45,472 bases of DNA from the NCBI GenBank assembly GCA_031266075.1, contig JAISBS010000032.1:1-45472 (forward strand), in the 5' to 3' direction. Positions 1 to 9,301 of this stretch are shown here, piece after piece. Numbering within the stretch: the stretch's first letter is position 1; each line of letters starts with the position of its first letter. The notes under the pieces are model-generated. The model did no database searches. It was not told the origin of the DNA and was given only the letters and a program-made list of their open reading frames with translations. The DNA is from Treponema sp. (GTDB taxonomy: Bacteria; Spirochaetota; Spirochaetia; Treponematales; Breznakiellaceae). The translations under genes and the position numbers were made by a program.

Positions 1-663
1 TTTTTGTTCCCCTACCTGCGAACCGTGGATTCCGAAGTTTCCCGGGATTCCTACCTGGGCGTTATAGCGGACGCCCTCGGAGTTGAACGCCAGGCTGTGG
101 CGTCGGACTTTTTCCGGTTCAGCAGGGGAGCCACAGGTTCCTCTGGAACCGCAGGTTCAGCAGGGCCGGGGACCCTTGGCTCAAAACACGCCGGAACCGC
201 TGCCCGGCGGGCGGTTGTTTTGAATGACGAGCTTTTTTTGCTTATGGCGGTACTGGTAAACCACGATTTTTACCCCAGGTTGCGATCGGCTCTTGTGATT
301 GAGGATTTTGACGATCCTGCCGCCAGGGAGCTTTTTATCGCGTTGGAAGAATGGTTAAGGAACGATATGCCCGGCATGGATGATTTAAAAACCCGGATAA
401 GCGACGAAGCCCTGCGGAATTTTGTCATCCAACAGGGTGTTTCAGAGGCGTTTGCCATGAATCCCGACAAGCTGGTGGAGGATGGGATCAGGAAGATTCG
501 ACAGAAAAGGCTGGAACGCAGACTGGCCAGAATTGTTGCGGAACTGCGGATCACAAAAAACGAGCAGAGCCGGGAAGGGCGCGGGGAAACCACCCTGGCG
601 GATCTGCTCTCCGAGAAAGTGCATCTTGATGCCGAATTACGTTTACTTAAGGAAGCGAACTAA
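1..663 (+). CDS. dnaG: DNA primase DnaG, C-terminal part (5' end outside window)
   Basis: The reading frame is already open at base 1 and ends with TAA at 661-663. The visible 220 or so residues fit the end of a DnaG primase: a short linker from the RNA-polymerase core, a low-complexity Gly/Ser/Ala stretch (about residues 40-65), and a helical C-terminal domain of the type that binds the replicative helicase DnaB. The catalytic TOPRIM domain lies outside the window, so identity rests on the C-terminal domain and on rpoD following directly, a classic arrangement in bacteria. The stop overlaps the rpoD start by one base (TAATG), which suggests translational coupling. Confidence 0.85.
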   Translation, partial: FLFPYLRTVDSEVSRDSYLGVIADALGVERQAVASDFFRFSRGATGSSGTAGSAGPGTLGSKHAGTAARRAVVLNDELFLLMAVLVNHDFYPRLRSALVIEDFDDPAARELFIALEEWLRNDMPGMDDLKTRISDEALRNFVIQQGVSEAFAMNPDKLVEDGIRKIRQKRLERRLARIVAELRITKNEQSREGRGETTLADLLSEKVHLDAELRLLKEAN

Positions 664-2444
664 TGACGGAACTACGCACATCCAAAGCCCTGGCCCCGGC
701 GGCGCCGGACATGGCCCTTGATCCGGCGGTTATGAAACTGGTTGAATACGCCAAGGAAAAGAAAACCCTTTCCTTCGACGAACTTTCCGATTTCCTGCCC
801 GAGGAGTATACCGGAAATTCCGATATAATCGATCAGGTGCTCAGCCGTTTAGGCGAGGCCGGCGTCCAGATCACCACCGATATGGATCTGGGAGACGACG
901 AGGCGGAGCCGGAAACCCGGAAAAAAGCGGACGCGGACAAAAAACGTCTGGTCTACAACGAAAAGGAATCCTCGGTGGACGATCCCATCCGGCTGTACCT
1001 GCGGGAGATCGGAAGAGAGAACCTCCTTACCGCTGAGCAGGAGGTGGAGCTTTCCAAGCAGATGGAGAGCGGGGAAAATATCATCAAAAGCGTGATCAGA
1101 AAGTCGGGGATGGTCATTCCTGAATTTTACCACATCGCCCAGCGGGCTTTTTCAAAGAAGGAGCCCAGGGAACTGAACCTGAGCAAGAAAGAAGCCACCG
1201 AATACCTCACGGAGCGCCGGCGGCTCAACCAGTTTTACAAGGACACCCTCAAGCTTATCCTGGGGGACATGAAGACCTACATTGAACTGAAGCGGCGGAT
1301 CATCGCCCGGGGCGGCAGTTTAACGGAGGATCCGGGCCTGCAGGAAATCCGGCGGCGGATTATGGACGCCATCAATGACGCGGAGATTCACCCGGAAGAA
1401 ATAGCCGGTTTCTCGGAAAAGTTTATCCAGGCCGCCAAAAAAATAAAACGCTGTAAAAAAGAGCAGGAGCGGATAGAAAAGCACCTCCGGGTGGCTTCCC
1501 TCAAGGAACTGCGGGCCCTGGGCCGGGGCCTGACCATCAGGGAAGACCGGGAGCGGCTGGAAGAAGAACTGGGACTCAGTTCCGAAGAAATCAAGGAAAA
1601 AATCCGCCTGATCCAGGTGACGGAGAAAAAACTCAGGCAGATGGAGACGGAATTCGAGGAATCTATCGACAGCATCAACCAGATGGCCCGGGAAATCAGC
1701 CACGGCCAGGTGATGATGAAAAACGCCAAGGACCGGCTGATCAAGGCAAATCTCAGGCTGGTGGTTTCCATTGCGAAAAAATATACCAACCGGGGGCTCC
1801 ACTTTTTTGACCTGGTTCAGGAGGGGAACATCGGCCTTATCAAGGCGGTGGAAAAATTTGAGTACCAGAAGGGTTTTAAATTCTCCACCTACGCTACCTG
1901 GTGGATCCGGCAGGCCATCACCCGATCCATTTCCGATCAGGCCCGGACCATCCGGGTTCCGGTCCACATGATTGAGCAGATCAACAAGGTGGTCCGGGAA
2001 TCCCGGCAGTTGATGCAGGTTCTGGGCCGGGAACCCGCGGACGAGGAAATCGCCGAACGGCTGGGCTGGACCGCCATGCGGGTCAAGACGGTGAAAAATG
2101 TGGCCCGGGAGCCCATCAGCCTGGAAACCCCCATCGGCGAGGAAGAGGATTCCCTTTTGGGGGATTTTATCGAAGACAAGGATGTGGAAAACCCCGCCAG
2201 CCAGACCGCCTTTACCCTGCTGCAGGAGCAGCTTTCGGTGGTTCTTTCCACCCTGCCGTCCCGGGAGCAGGAGGTTCTCAAGATGCGCTTCGGCCTGGAG
2301 GACGGGTATTCCCTTACGCTGGAAGAAGTGGGACTTTACTTTAACGTAACCAGGGAGCGGATCCGGCAAATCGAGGCCAAGGCCCTGCGCCGCCTCCGGC
2401 ACCCCAAACGGAGCCGGAAACTCAAGGATTATTTGGACCACTGA
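663..2444 (+). CDS. rpoD: RNA polymerase primary sigma factor RpoD (sigma70)
   Basis: This is the housekeeping sigma factor, 593 residues, a normal length. Region 1.1 covers about residues 20-80 and region 1.2 about 103-135 ([12 protein letters not shown]). A non-conserved insert follows, then region 2 at about 350-430 with the -10 recognition and melting helices ([13 protein letters not shown]). Region 3 and the 3.2 finger (GDFIEDKD) precede region 4 at about 531-590, where the -35-binding helix-turn-helix ends in [20 protein letters not shown]. The ATG overlaps the dnaG stop. Retention of region 1.1 and full region 4 separates it from the alternative sigma factors of the family. Confidence 0.98.
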   Translation: MTELRTSKALAPAAPDMALDPAVMKLVEYAKEKKTLSFDELSDFLPEEYTGNSDIIDQVLSRLGEAGVQITTDMDLGDDEAEPETRKKADADKKRLVYNEKESSVDDPIRLYLREIGRENLLTAEQEVELSKQMESGENIIKSVIRKSGMVIPEFYHIAQRAFSKKEPRELNLSKKEATEYLTERRRLNQFYKDTLKLILGDMKTYIELKRRIIARGGSLTEDPGLQEIRRRIMDAINDAEIHPEEIAGFSEKFIQAAKKIKRCKKEQERIEKHLRVASLKELRALGRGLTIREDRERLEEELGLSSEEIKEKIRLIQVTEKKLRQMETEFEESIDSINQMAREISHGQVMMKNAKDRLIKANLRLVVSIAKKYTNRGLHFFDLVQEGNIGLIKAVEKFEYQKGFKFSTYATWWIRQAITRSISDQARTIRVPVHMIEQINKVVRESRQLMQVLGREPADEEIAERLGWTAMRVKTVKNVAREPISLETPIGEEEDSLLGDFIEDKDVENPASQTAFTLLQEQLSVVLSTLPSREQEVLKMRFGLEDGYSLTLEEVGLYFNVTRERIRQIEAKALRRLRHPKRSRKLKDYLDH

Positions 2445-2445
2445 G

Positions 2446-2492
2446 CTTGTTTCAAACCCGGTTGGCGCGAAGTTCCGGTTCGATGGAACAAG
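2446..2492 (+). repeat. Hairpin repeat module after rpoD (CTTGTTTC...GGAACAAG)
   Basis: Eight-base arms CTTGTTTC (2446-2453) and GGAACAAG (2485-2492) pair with one G-T wobble. The interior holds ACCCGGTTGG, which recalls the CGGTT loop of the hairpins at 4930 and 10684. The GAACAAGTC end is shared with the repeat at 10852-10860, so I place it in the same dispersed family. There is no T-tract, so it is not a clear terminator. Confidence 0.45.
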
Positions 2493-2514
2493 TCGGCAAT
2501 TTAAGATGACAGGT

Positions 2515-2541
2515 CCGGGAAAAGCCGTGGCTTTTTCCGGC
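2515..2541 (+). other. Strong hairpin between rpoD and the zinc-ribbon gene
   Basis: Arms CCGGGAAAAAGCC and GGCTTTTTCCGG form a 12-bp perfect stem with one bulged G and a GT loop. It ends 23 nt before the next start codon and has no following T-run. It may be an RNA processing or stability element, or a weak terminator; I cannot decide from sequence. Confidence 0.5.
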
Positions 2542-2564
2542 TAAAATATGCAAGGGAGCAGTAC

Positions 2565-3404
2565 ATGGCGATGGATAACGTGTTTGATAAATTAAGGACC
2601 CTCCAGGATATTCTTTCCCGGAAAATCGTCCTGGAGCAGGATATTCAGGAGATTCCGAAGCTGCTGGTTACCCAGGAAGAGCTTCTGGCCCGGCTCAAGA
2701 AGTCCTTTATCGAGAAAAACCAGGACTATGACAAGGCGAAAACCGCGGAAGCGGAATTCCGGAACCTCCTTCTTGATGCGGAAACCGCCCGGGAACGGGC
2801 GGAAAAAAACATGGACGCCATCAATACCCAGCGGGAATATGAAGCGCTGGACAAGGAAATCCGGGACGCTTCGGAAAAGGAACAGCAGTACCGCAAGGAC
2901 CTTCAGCGGGAGGAGCGGATCCTGTCGGACCTAGACGAGCAGATGAAGCAGAACGCCGCGCTTATCGAGGCCCAGGAGCAGGAACTGGCGGAACGCCGGG
3001 CCAAAATCGAAGTCGAAATAGCGGAAAAGGAAAAGCAGATTGCCGATCTGGTCAGGCAGGAAAAAGAGCTGACGCCTGACCTGGATTCGGAGGTGCTGTT
3101 CAAGTTTGAGCGGATCATCCGGAACAAAATGGGCCGGGGCATTGTGGCCATCAAGGGCAATGTCTGCCAGGGCTGCCACATGATCCTCCCCGTCCAGTTC
3201 GCCAACGATGTCCGGCTGGGGCAGGATATTGTCTTCTGCCCCTATTGTTCCCGGATTTTGTTTTACGAGGAATCGGAGCAGGACGAGGAAGTATTCTTTG
3301 ACAGCGGGGATTCGGGGAGCCTCTCGGATCTGGACGACATTGAAGAAGAATTTGATGACGAGGAAGAAGAGGAGGAAAAGGTAAACATCGACTACGAGGA
3401 GTAA
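2565..3404 (+). CDS. Coiled-coil protein with C-terminal C4 zinc ribbon
   Basis: The protein has 279 residues. Residues 1-180 are almost all charged heptad-like sequence, predicted to form a long coiled coil. A C4 zinc ribbon follows with C201-x2-C204 and C225-x2-C228, and the tail is very acidic (Asp/Glu runs to the end). This layout matches the zf-RING_7/CT398-like family of bacterial zinc-ribbon proteins, whose exact role is not settled. The start has a good ribosome-binding site (AGGGAG, 6 nt before ATG). The gene lies between rpoD and rnpB and appears to belong to the same plus-strand unit. I do not assign a function. Confidence 0.85.
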   Translation: MAMDNVFDKLRTLQDILSRKIVLEQDIQEIPKLLVTQEELLARLKKSFIEKNQDYDKAKTAEAEFRNLLLDAETARERAEKNMDAINTQREYEALDKEIRDASEKEQQYRKDLQREERILSDLDEQMKQNAALIEAQEQELAERRAKIEVEIAEKEKQIADLVRQEKELTPDLDSEVLFKFERIIRNKMGRGIVAIKGNVCQGCHMILPVQFANDVRLGQDIVFCPYCSRILFYEESEQDEEVFFDSGDSGSLSDLDDIEEEFDDEEEEEEKVNIDYEE

Positions 3405-3409
3405 ATTTG

Positions 3410-3803
3410 GCGATGAACCATGCTGCCGCGGGGCGGCGTTTTTGCGGGCTTGCCTGCCGGGCGCCGCCTTGAGGAAAGTCCGGGCTCCGCAGGGCGTGAT
3501 GCCGGGTAATCCCCGGGCGGGGAGGGCGAAAGCCCTTTCCGACAGAGAGCGCAACAGAAAATATACAGCCCCCGGGGGCCGTTCTGTATGGGGCGGTTCC
3601 CGGGGGTAATGGTGAAAAGGCAGGGTAAGAGCCTACCGCGGGATTGGCGACAATTCCGGCACGGCAAGCCTCATCAGGAGCAAAGTCAAGCAGCGGCAGA
3701 ACGGCCCGTTTAATGCCGCGGGTAGACTGCATGGATGCTTTCCGCAAGGAACGGCACAAGATAGATGGCAGCGTTATACTGAACCCGGCTTATGGTTCAT
3801 CGC
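3410..3803 (+). ncRNA. rnpB: RNase P RNA, bacterial type A
   Basis: This is the catalytic RNA that trims tRNA 5' ends. The conserved P4 strand GAGGAAAGTCCGGGC starts at 3471, ACAGAAA lies at 3554-3560, GGTAAGAGC is in the middle, and the 3' conserved part AGATAGATGGC followed by GAACCCGGCTTA ends near 3792. The terminal P1 helix is explicit: GCGATGAACCAT at 3410-3421 pairs with ATGGTTCATCGC at 3792-3803. A T-run at 3804-3809 follows, so P1 may double as the terminator stem. The length of about 394 nt is typical. It starts 6 nt after the zinc-ribbon stop codon, so it is either processed from that transcript or has a promoter inside that gene. Confidence 0.96.
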
Positions 3804-3833
3804 TTTTTTATTTACGGCGAGGGTTTAATAGAG

Positions 3834-3861
3834 TTGTTTAAAAACTTCAGTTTTTGAACAA
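3834..3861 (+). repeat. A-rich hairpin repeat downstream of rnpB
   Basis: Thirteen-base arms TTGTTTAAAAACT (3834-3846) and AGTTTTTGAACAA (3849-3861) face each other with one wobble. Almost the same hairpin occurs at 44976-45008. Here it is followed by AAATTCC, as is the equivalent hairpin at 10728-10745, so it appears to be the first module of the larger repeat whose remainder is missing or decayed. A further imperfect hairpin (CGCGAACC/GGTCCGCG) follows at about 3866-3884, then GGAACAAGC. Confidence 0.6.
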
Positions 3862-3910
3862 ATTCCGCGAACCGGGGGTCCGCGCCCGCCGGATTTTGGA
3901 ACAAGCTCAA

Positions 3911-3940
3911 TTGACTTAATAATAAAAAATATACTATTCT
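3911..3940 (+). promoter_or_regulatory. Putative sigma70-type promoter of the TPR gene
   Basis: TTGACT at 3911-3916 and TATTCT at 3935-3940 are separated by 18 bp, in an AT-rich patch that stands out from the GC-rich surroundings. The expected start of transcription is only a few bases before the ATG at 3950, which would leave almost no leader. A TATACT at 3930-3935 is a better hexamer but only 13 bp from the -35. Confidence 0.4.
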
Positions 3941-3949
3941 GCTTCGTAT

Positions 3950-4909
3950 ATGTGGGACATGAGAACCCGTTCCGATTATGGGGTACGCATCCACCGGGTA
4001 AAGACTATCCACAAGGCCCTGGCGCTGGCGGCGGCGCTGATCCTTGTTTCCGCCGTCCTGTTCCTCGTTATTGGCCGGAAGAACCGGACGGGCAATGAAC
4101 GGAAGAACTTGCTGGAATACTGGGAAGCCGGTTCCTATGACCGGGTGTATAGCGCCAGCGGCGCCGCCCTGAATTCCCGGCCCCTGGATTATTTTTTTTT
4201 GACCCTCCACGGTTTTTCGGCCTATCAGCTTGGCGTCGCCCAGATCAACAGCGCCGACACCCTGGGGTATATTGACGAGTCCATCTGGTCCCTGCGAAAA
4301 GCCATGCTGCTGAAAAACAGCCAAAACGACGGGCGGGTGTATTATGTGCTGGGAAAAGGCTACTATTACAAGGGAACGGGCTATGCGGATTTGGCGGTCC
4401 GGTATCTTGAAAAAGCCCGGTCCCTCCGCTACCGGGCGGCGGATATTTCCGAATATCTGGGCCTGGCCCACGCGGCGCTCCGGGACTACCGGGGCAGCGT
4501 CGAGGCGTTCAGCCAGGCCCTGGCGCCCGAAGAAGGAGCCTCCCCGGACGCTTCATATCCGTCGGATATGCTGCTGCTGTCCATAGCCCGTTCATATCTG
4601 GCTCTGGAAGAACTGGATTCGGCCCAGGCCTACCTTGCGCGCTGCATCGAGGTTTCCCGGGACATACATACCCGGGTGGCGGCGCGGCTCCTTTTGGGAG
4701 AAGCGCTGGGGAAAAACGGCGATGCCGGGGGGGCGGAGTTTCAGTACGGGGCGGTTCTGGAAGAGGCGGACGATAATGCCGAGGCCCATTACCAGTTGGG
4801 GGAGTTGTACTCCGCCAGGGGCGATGTAACCAGGGCCCGGGCGGAATGGCGGCGGGCGTACCGGCTGGATCCGTCCCATGGCCGGGCCCGGACCCGGCTG
4901 GGAATATAA
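3950..4909 (+). CDS. Membrane-anchored TPR-repeat protein
   Basis: The protein has 319 residues. A basic N-terminus is followed by one hydrophobic segment at about residues 24-43, giving an N-in anchor with the rest outside the cytoplasmic membrane. From about residue 60 onward it is helical, with TPR-like pairs such as YYVLGKGYYYKG, YLEKARSLRYRAADISEYLG, and a clear final TPR (AEAHYQLGELYSARGDVTRA). It lies just upstream of the mre operon, where treponemes usually carry a TPR gene, so a scaffold role in envelope growth is possible but inferred. ATG 3959 is an alternative start; neither has a convincing Shine-Dalgarno sequence. Confidence 0.8.
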   Translation: MWDMRTRSDYGVRIHRVKTIHKALALAAALILVSAVLFLVIGRKNRTGNERKNLLEYWEAGSYDRVYSASGAALNSRPLDYFFLTLHGFSAYQLGVAQINSADTLGYIDESIWSLRKAMLLKNSQNDGRVYYVLGKGYYYKGTGYADLAVRYLEKARSLRYRAADISEYLGLAHAALRDYRGSVEAFSQALAPEEGASPDASYPSDMLLLSIARSYLALEELDSAQAYLARCIEVSRDIHTRVAARLLLGEALGKNGDAGGAEFQYGAVLEEADDNAEAHYQLGELYSARGDVTRARAEWRRAYRLDPSHGRARTRLGI

Positions 4910-4929
4910 CATAATGAGGGTACGAAAAC

Positions 4930-4958
4930 CTCCGGAAACCCCGGTTGGGTTTTCGGAG
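4930..4958 (+). repeat. 12-bp-stem hairpin with CGGTT loop upstream of mreB
   Basis: Arms CTCCGGAAACCC (4930-4941) and GGGTTTTCGGAG (4947-4958) pair over 12 bp with one G-T, closing a CGGTT loop. Nearly the same hairpin occurs at 10684-10708, after rodA. It lies in the mreB leader with no T-tract. It could mark the 5' boundary of the mre transcript or be a dispersed repeat. Confidence 0.65.
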
Positions 4959-5016
4959 CTTCCCTGATGAAAATAGACCCCGCGGGAAAGCGCGGATAAA
5001 GGGACCTGGAGGAACT

Positions 5017-6039
5017 ATGTTTGGGAACAATTCATCGGATATTGGCATTGATTTGGGAACCTGCAACACGCTTATTTATATACGCGGGAAAGGCATTGTC
5101 CTGAACGAACCGTCGGTAGTGGCGGTGGAGCGGGGCACCAAAAAAGTGGTCGCCGTGGGGGCGGACGCCAAGCGGATGCTCTGGAAAACGCCGGGAAACA
5201 TTATCGCCATCCGGCCCATGCGGGACGGGGTTATCGCGGACCTGGAATCTACGGAAAAGATGATCCGTTATTTTATTTCCCGGGTTTTGCCCCGCTACCG
5301 GTTTATCAAACCCCGGATGGTGATCGGCATCCCCTCCTGCATTACCGAGGTGGAGCGCCGGGCGGTAGAGGAAAGCGCCTACAAGGCCGGGGCCCGGGAG
5401 GTCATCGTTATTGAAGAAAGCCGGGCCGCGGCCATCGGCGCGGATATTCCCATTTGGGAGCCCGCAGGCCACATGATCTGCGACATCGGCGGCGGCACCA
5501 CGGAAATTTCCGTCATCTCCCTGGGTGGCATGGTCGTAACCAACGCCATACGGCTGGGGGGCGACGAATTTGACGAGGCGATTATCAAACACGTCCGGAG
5601 CGTCCACAACCTGATCATCGGGGAGCAGATGGCGGAACGGCTGAAAATTGAAATCGGCAACGCGTCGCCGGACAAGACCATCGAAAAGGTGGAAGTCAAG
5701 GGTACGGACGCCATTACGGGGCTGCCCCGGCGGCTGGAAATTGATTCCGTGGAAGTCCGGGAAGCCCTGAAAGACCCCATCACCCAGATCATCGACGAAA
5801 TCAAGGCCACTCTGGGACAGACGCCGCCGGAACTGGCCGCGGATATTGTGGAACGGGGCATTGTCATGACCGGCGGCGGTTCCCTGCTCAAGGGACTGGA
5901 CAAGCTGATATCCAAGGAAACCGGCGTGCCGGTGATCATCGCCGAGCGGCCCCTGGATTGTGTGGCCCTGGGAGCGGGGAAGTATTTTGAATACACCAAG
6001 GGCTTTGATTCCCGCAATCTCTATGACGACCTGAATTGA
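5017..6039 (+). CDS. mreB: Rod-shape-determining actin-like protein MreB
   Basis: MreB is the bacterial actin that forms membrane-bound filaments guiding lateral wall synthesis. The 340-residue protein carries the actin-fold signatures: phosphate-1 loop [14 protein letters not shown] near the N-terminus, phosphate-2 DIGGGTTE near residue 165, and the adenosine loop [11 protein letters not shown] near residue 290. I chose ATG 5017 because GGAGG lies a few bases upstream and the protein then begins like other MreBs; the open frame extends upstream to 4945 without support. mreC follows after 7 nt. Confidence 0.97.
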   Translation: MFGNNSSDIGIDLGTCNTLIYIRGKGIVLNEPSVVAVERGTKKVVAVGADAKRMLWKTPGNIIAIRPMRDGVIADLESTEKMIRYFISRVLPRYRFIKPRMVIGIPSCITEVERRAVEESAYKAGAREVIVIEESRAAAIGADIPIWEPAGHMICDIGGGTTEISVISLGGMVVTNAIRLGGDEFDEAIIKHVRSVHNLIIGEQMAERLKIEIGNASPDKTIEKVEVKGTDAITGLPRRLEIDSVEVREALKDPITQIIDEIKATLGQTPPELAADIVERGIVMTGGGSLLKGLDKLISKETGVPVIIAERPLDCVALGAGKYFEYTKGFDSRNLYDDLN

Positions 6040-6046
6040 CGCATAT

Positions 6047-6925
6047 ATGGCGGTAAAAAGGAACCGGAAACAGCGGCGGCGGCTCAGTCCGGAGGTGTAT
6101 GTTTTTGTCCTCCTGTTCCTGGTTTCCTTTTCGGCGCTGCTTTTTTCCGCCCGCAGTTTCATCGTTGACTTTAAGGACGTGGGGCTCTCCATGTTTTCCG
6201 GCGCCCGGGGGGGAATCCACGAACTGTCTTCGCTCATTTCCCAAACCGTTCTTTCTGTCCGGGAACTGGCCGCCCTGCGGCGGGAATACGCGGAGCTGAC
6301 GGACCGGATCACCCGCTATGAACAACTGGAGCGGAACGCCGCGGAAATTGACCAGGAAAACCGGCGGCTCCGGGAACAGCTGGGATTTTCCCGGACCATC
6401 AGCTACCGCCACATTCCGGCGGAAATCATTGGCCGGGACCCAGACAACCTCTATAAAGCCTTTGCCATCAACAAGGGAAAACACGCGGGGGTAACCAACA
6501 ATATGGCGGTTATCGCCTTTCACAACGGAACCCAGGGGCTGGTGGGCAAGGTGATCCGGGCCGGGCAGTTTGAAAGCCTGGTGCTGCCCCTCTACGACGT
6601 AAGCTGTTCCGTGGCGGCCCGGCTGGCGGTTTCCCGCTACGAGGGCATTGTGGAAGGGCAGGGCAGTCCCAACGGCGCCCTGGTGATGCGCTTTATCCAG
6701 AAACGGGCCCGGGACGAAATCAACCATGGAGACATGATCGTGTCCAGCAGCCTGGGAGGGGTGTATCCGGCGGGGATCAATATTGGCCGGGTAACGGGGA
6801 TAAACGACCGGGACTACGAAATTTCCATGGATCTGGTTCTGGAACCGGTGATTGATTTTTCCCGGCTGGAATATGTATTTGTCATAGACATCCAAAAGGA
6901 AGAGGAAGGGGAGGGCGATGGCTAA
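6047..6925 (+). CDS. mreC: Rod-shape-determining protein MreC
   Basis: The 292-residue protein has the MreC layout: a short basic cytoplasmic N-terminus, one transmembrane helix at about residues 15-38, a coiled coil at about 65-110 rich in Leu/Arg/Glu, and a two-lobed beta-rich periplasmic domain (including the stretch GTQGLVGKVIRAGQFESLVL). MreC links MreB to the PBP2/RodA synthase outside the membrane. The C-terminus is acidic (EEEGEGDG). Its end overlaps mreD by 8 nt, as expected of co-translated partners. Confidence 0.93.
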   Translation: MAVKRNRKQRRRLSPEVYVFVLLFLVSFSALLFSARSFIVDFKDVGLSMFSGARGGIHELSSLISQTVLSVRELAALRREYAELTDRITRYEQLERNAAEIDQENRRLREQLGFSRTISYRHIPAEIIGRDPDNLYKAFAINKGKHAGVTNNMAVIAFHNGTQGLVGKVIRAGQFESLVLPLYDVSCSVAARLAVSRYEGIVEGQGSPNGALVMRFIQKRARDEINHGDMIVSSSLGGVYPAGINIGRVTGINDRDYEISMDLVLEPVIDFSRLEYVFVIDIQKEEEGEGDG

Positions 6926-7421
6926 AAATATCATCTGGGCCGTTGTTTTCGCCCTCTGCGCCGCGATTCTCCAGTCCACCCTCCTTTCCCGCCTGGCCAT
7001 CTGCCATGCGGTTCCCGATCTGGCCCTGGGGATCATCGTTTATTCCGCCTATGTGAACGGAACCATGACGGGCCAGATTTCCGGTTTTTTCTCCGGCCTC
7101 TTGCTGGATTTTCTTTCCGCCAACCCGCTTTTGGGCCTGAACACCCTGATCCGCACCCTTGTCGGCGCCCTGGCGGGGCTAATGAAGGGGACTTTTTTCC
7201 TGGACTTCTTTTTTCTGCCCATGATCCTCTGCGCCGCCGCCACCATTATCAAGGCCCTGGCCCTGTTCCTGCTCCACCTGCTGTTTGCCGGAGCAGTCCC
7301 CGCCTATTCCCTGACCGAACCGTTGTTCTGGGTGGAACTGGGACTGAACACCGGGAGCGCCCCCTTCCTTTTCGGACTGCTCAAGCTGTTTCCCAGCCTG
7401 CTTGCGGGCAGGAGGGACTAA
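6918..7421 (+). CDS. mreD: Rod-shape-determining membrane protein MreD
   Basis: This small integral membrane protein of 167 residues has about five hydrophobic helices and little else, which is usual for MreD. The position between mreC and mrdA is decisive. A strong ribosome-binding site (GGGGAGGG) precedes the ATG and lies inside mreC. The stop shares one base with the mrdA start (TAATG). It is thought to support the MreBCD-PBP2-RodA elongation complex. Confidence 0.9.
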   Translation: MAKNIIWAVVFALCAAILQSTLLSRLAICHAVPDLALGIIVYSAYVNGTMTGQISGFFSGLLLDFLSANPLLGLNTLIRTLVGALAGLMKGTFFLDFFFLPMILCAAATIIKALALFLLHLLFAGAVPAYSLTEPLFWVELGLNTGSAPFLFGLLKLFPSLLAGRRD

Positions 7422-9301
7422 TGCCGTTTCTTAATATGCCGGAAACCGGAGGGACGGAGAAGCGGATCAATTTTTTAAAATACCTTTTTATTGTTATTTT
7501 TATCATCTACGGCGTCCGGCTTTTTTCCATGCAGATTCTCAGCGGCGAAGTGTACCGGTCCCGGGCCCAGGATATTGCCCGGCGGACGACGGTGATCCCC
7601 GCCCAGCGGGGGGAAATTTTTGACCGCCGTTTCAGCCAGCCCTTGGCCATGAATGTTGATTCTTTTGCGGTGAATCTGACCCCCGCGGAAGTGCCCCGGG
7701 GGGAGATGCCCGCCCTGCTGGATCGGCTCAGCGCGATCCTGGGTGTTTCCCGGGACCAGATCGAGCGGAAAATTCCCGCCCAGTACTATTACCTGTACCA
7801 GCCGCTGGAAGTGGCGGTGAACGTGCCCTTTAGCGCCATCGCCGCCCTGGCGGAAAATATGGATTCCCTGCCGGGGGTTTCCTGGCAGTCCAAGCCCATG
7901 CGGAACTATATCGACCCCGGCAGCATTGCCCACATTCTCGGATATGTGGGCGATATTACCCGGGACGAACTGACTATGCTCTACAACAAGGGCTACCAGC
8001 AGGGGGACTCCATCGGCAAAGCGGGAATTGAACGGCAGTACGATGAACTGCTCCGGGGCAAGGACGGACAGGAGACCCGGATTGTGGATGTCCGGGGGCG
8101 GCGTATCACGGGGACGGAAAACAATATCCGGGAGCTGCCGGAAATGGGGAAAAACCTGGTCCTGACTATTGACCGGTCCATCCAGACCCTGGTGGAAAAG
8201 GCCCTGGGAAACCGTATCGGCGCGGCGGTGGTGCTGAAACCCAATACCGGGGAGATACTGGCCATGGCGTCCTACCCCTGGTACGACCCCAATATTTTTA
8301 ACCGCTCCGACATGGGCGCCGAATACCAGGCCCTGAGCAACGATCCGAACAAGCCCTTTCTGAACCGGGCCATCCAGTCAAGCTATCCCCCGGCCTCTAC
8401 CTTTAAAATTGTCATGACCACCGGCATTTTGGCAGAAAACGCCTTTCCCCCGGATCAACTCATCGACTGCCGGGGGGAACTGAACTACGGGGACCGGATG
8501 TGGCGCTGCCATATCCGCCGGCCCGGCCATGGCCGCCTGAATCTGCGGCAGGCCATGGCCCAGTCCTGCGATATTTATTACTGGATTGTGGGCCGGGATC
8601 ACCTGAAGGTGGAACGGATCATATCCTACGCCCGGGAATTTGCCTTTGGTGAATTGACCGGCATTGATTTGCCGGGGGAAATTTCCGGTTTTATCCCCAC
8701 GCCCCAATGGAAAGATCGCCGTTTTCACGAACGCTGGCAGGGGGGGGATACGATGAATATGGCCATCGGCCAGGGCTATACCCTGGTTACGCCGCTGCAA
8801 ATGGCCAATATGACCGCCATGGTGGTAAACAGCGGAAAGATATACCGGCCCCATGTTCTCAAAGAGGTCCGGCATCCGGTTTCCGGGGCGGTGGAACGGA
8901 GCGTCATGCCGGAAATCGCCCATGAAAGCGATATTGATCCCCAGGTTTTTGAACGGGTCCGCCGGGATATGCGGAGCGTTATCAGCGCGGGAACCGCCCA
9001 GTTCCCCCTGAACCTCAAGACCGTGCAGATCGCCGGCAAGACAGGCACCGGGGAAGTGGGAGTCCAGGATCGCTGGCATTCCTGGTTTACCGCCTACGCC
9101 CCCTATGAGGCGGCGAACCCCGATGATCAGGTAGTAGTCTCCGTCATTGTGGAAGCGGTAAACAACTGGGAATGGTGGGCCACCTATGCCTCGGCGATTA
9201 TTTTTCACGGGATTTTCGCGGGCCAAACGTACGAGGAGACGGTGCAGGCGCTGGGGCCCCAGTATTATATGCCCCTTCAAAGGCAGGGCCGCCGGGAATG
9301 A
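7421..9301 (+). CDS. mrdA: Penicillin-binding protein 2 (elongasome transpeptidase)
   Basis: This 626-residue class B PBP cross-links peptidoglycan for cell elongation. After a short cytoplasmic tail there is one membrane helix at about residues 22-40, then the pedestal domain with RGEIFDRR, then the transpeptidase domain. The active-site motifs are S326-T-F-K329, S382-C-D and K540-T-G. The SCD version of motif 2 is normal for PBP2-type enzymes. AGGAGG precedes the ATG. The last codon overlaps rodA (ATGA), so the SEDS polymerase and its PBP partner are translated together. Confidence 0.96.
   Translation: MPFLNMPETGGTEKRINFLKYLFIVIFIIYGVRLFSMQILSGEVYRSRAQDIARRTTVIPAQRGEIFDRRFSQPLAMNVDSFAVNLTPAEVPRGEMPALLDRLSAILGVSRDQIERKIPAQYYYLYQPLEVAVNVPFSAIAALAENMDSLPGVSWQSKPMRNYIDPGSIAHILGYVGDITRDELTMLYNKGYQQGDSIGKAGIERQYDELLRGKDGQETRIVDVRGRRITGTENNIRELPEMGKNLVLTIDRSIQTLVEKALGNRIGAAVVLKPNTGEILAMASYPWYDPNIFNRSDMGAEYQALSNDPNKPFLNRAIQSSYPPASTFKIVMTTGILAENAFPPDQLIDCRGELNYGDRMWRCHIRRPGHGRLNLRQAMAQSCDIYYWIVGRDHLKVERIISYAREFAFGELTGIDLPGEISGFIPTPQWKDRRFHERWQGGDTMNMAIGQGYTLVTPLQMANMTAMVVNSGKIYRPHVLKEVRHPVSGAVERSVMPEIAHESDIDPQVFERVRRDMRSVISAGTAQFPLNLKTVQIAGKTGTGEVGVQDRWHSWFTAYAPYEAANPDDQVVVSVIVEAVNNWEWWATYASAIIFHGIFAGQTYEETVQALGPQYYMPLQRQGRRE

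Noticed and set aside
1320-2441. Long open frame antisense to rpoD (373 codons)
   Set aside because: It mirrors the codon structure of a certain gene in GC-rich DNA and has no family signature, signal peptide or ribosome-binding site.
5032-6312. Antisense frame over mreB (426 codons)
   Set aside because: Low-complexity composition and complete overlap with mreB.
8564-8572. SCD instead of SxN as the second active-site motif of PBP2
   Set aside because: PBP2-type enzymes commonly have SxD here, so it is not a defect.
9172-9297. Extended N-terminus for RodA
   Set aside because: The extension lies within mrdA, lacks a ribosome-binding site and is not part of known RodA proteins; ATG 9298 overlaps the mrdA stop as expected.
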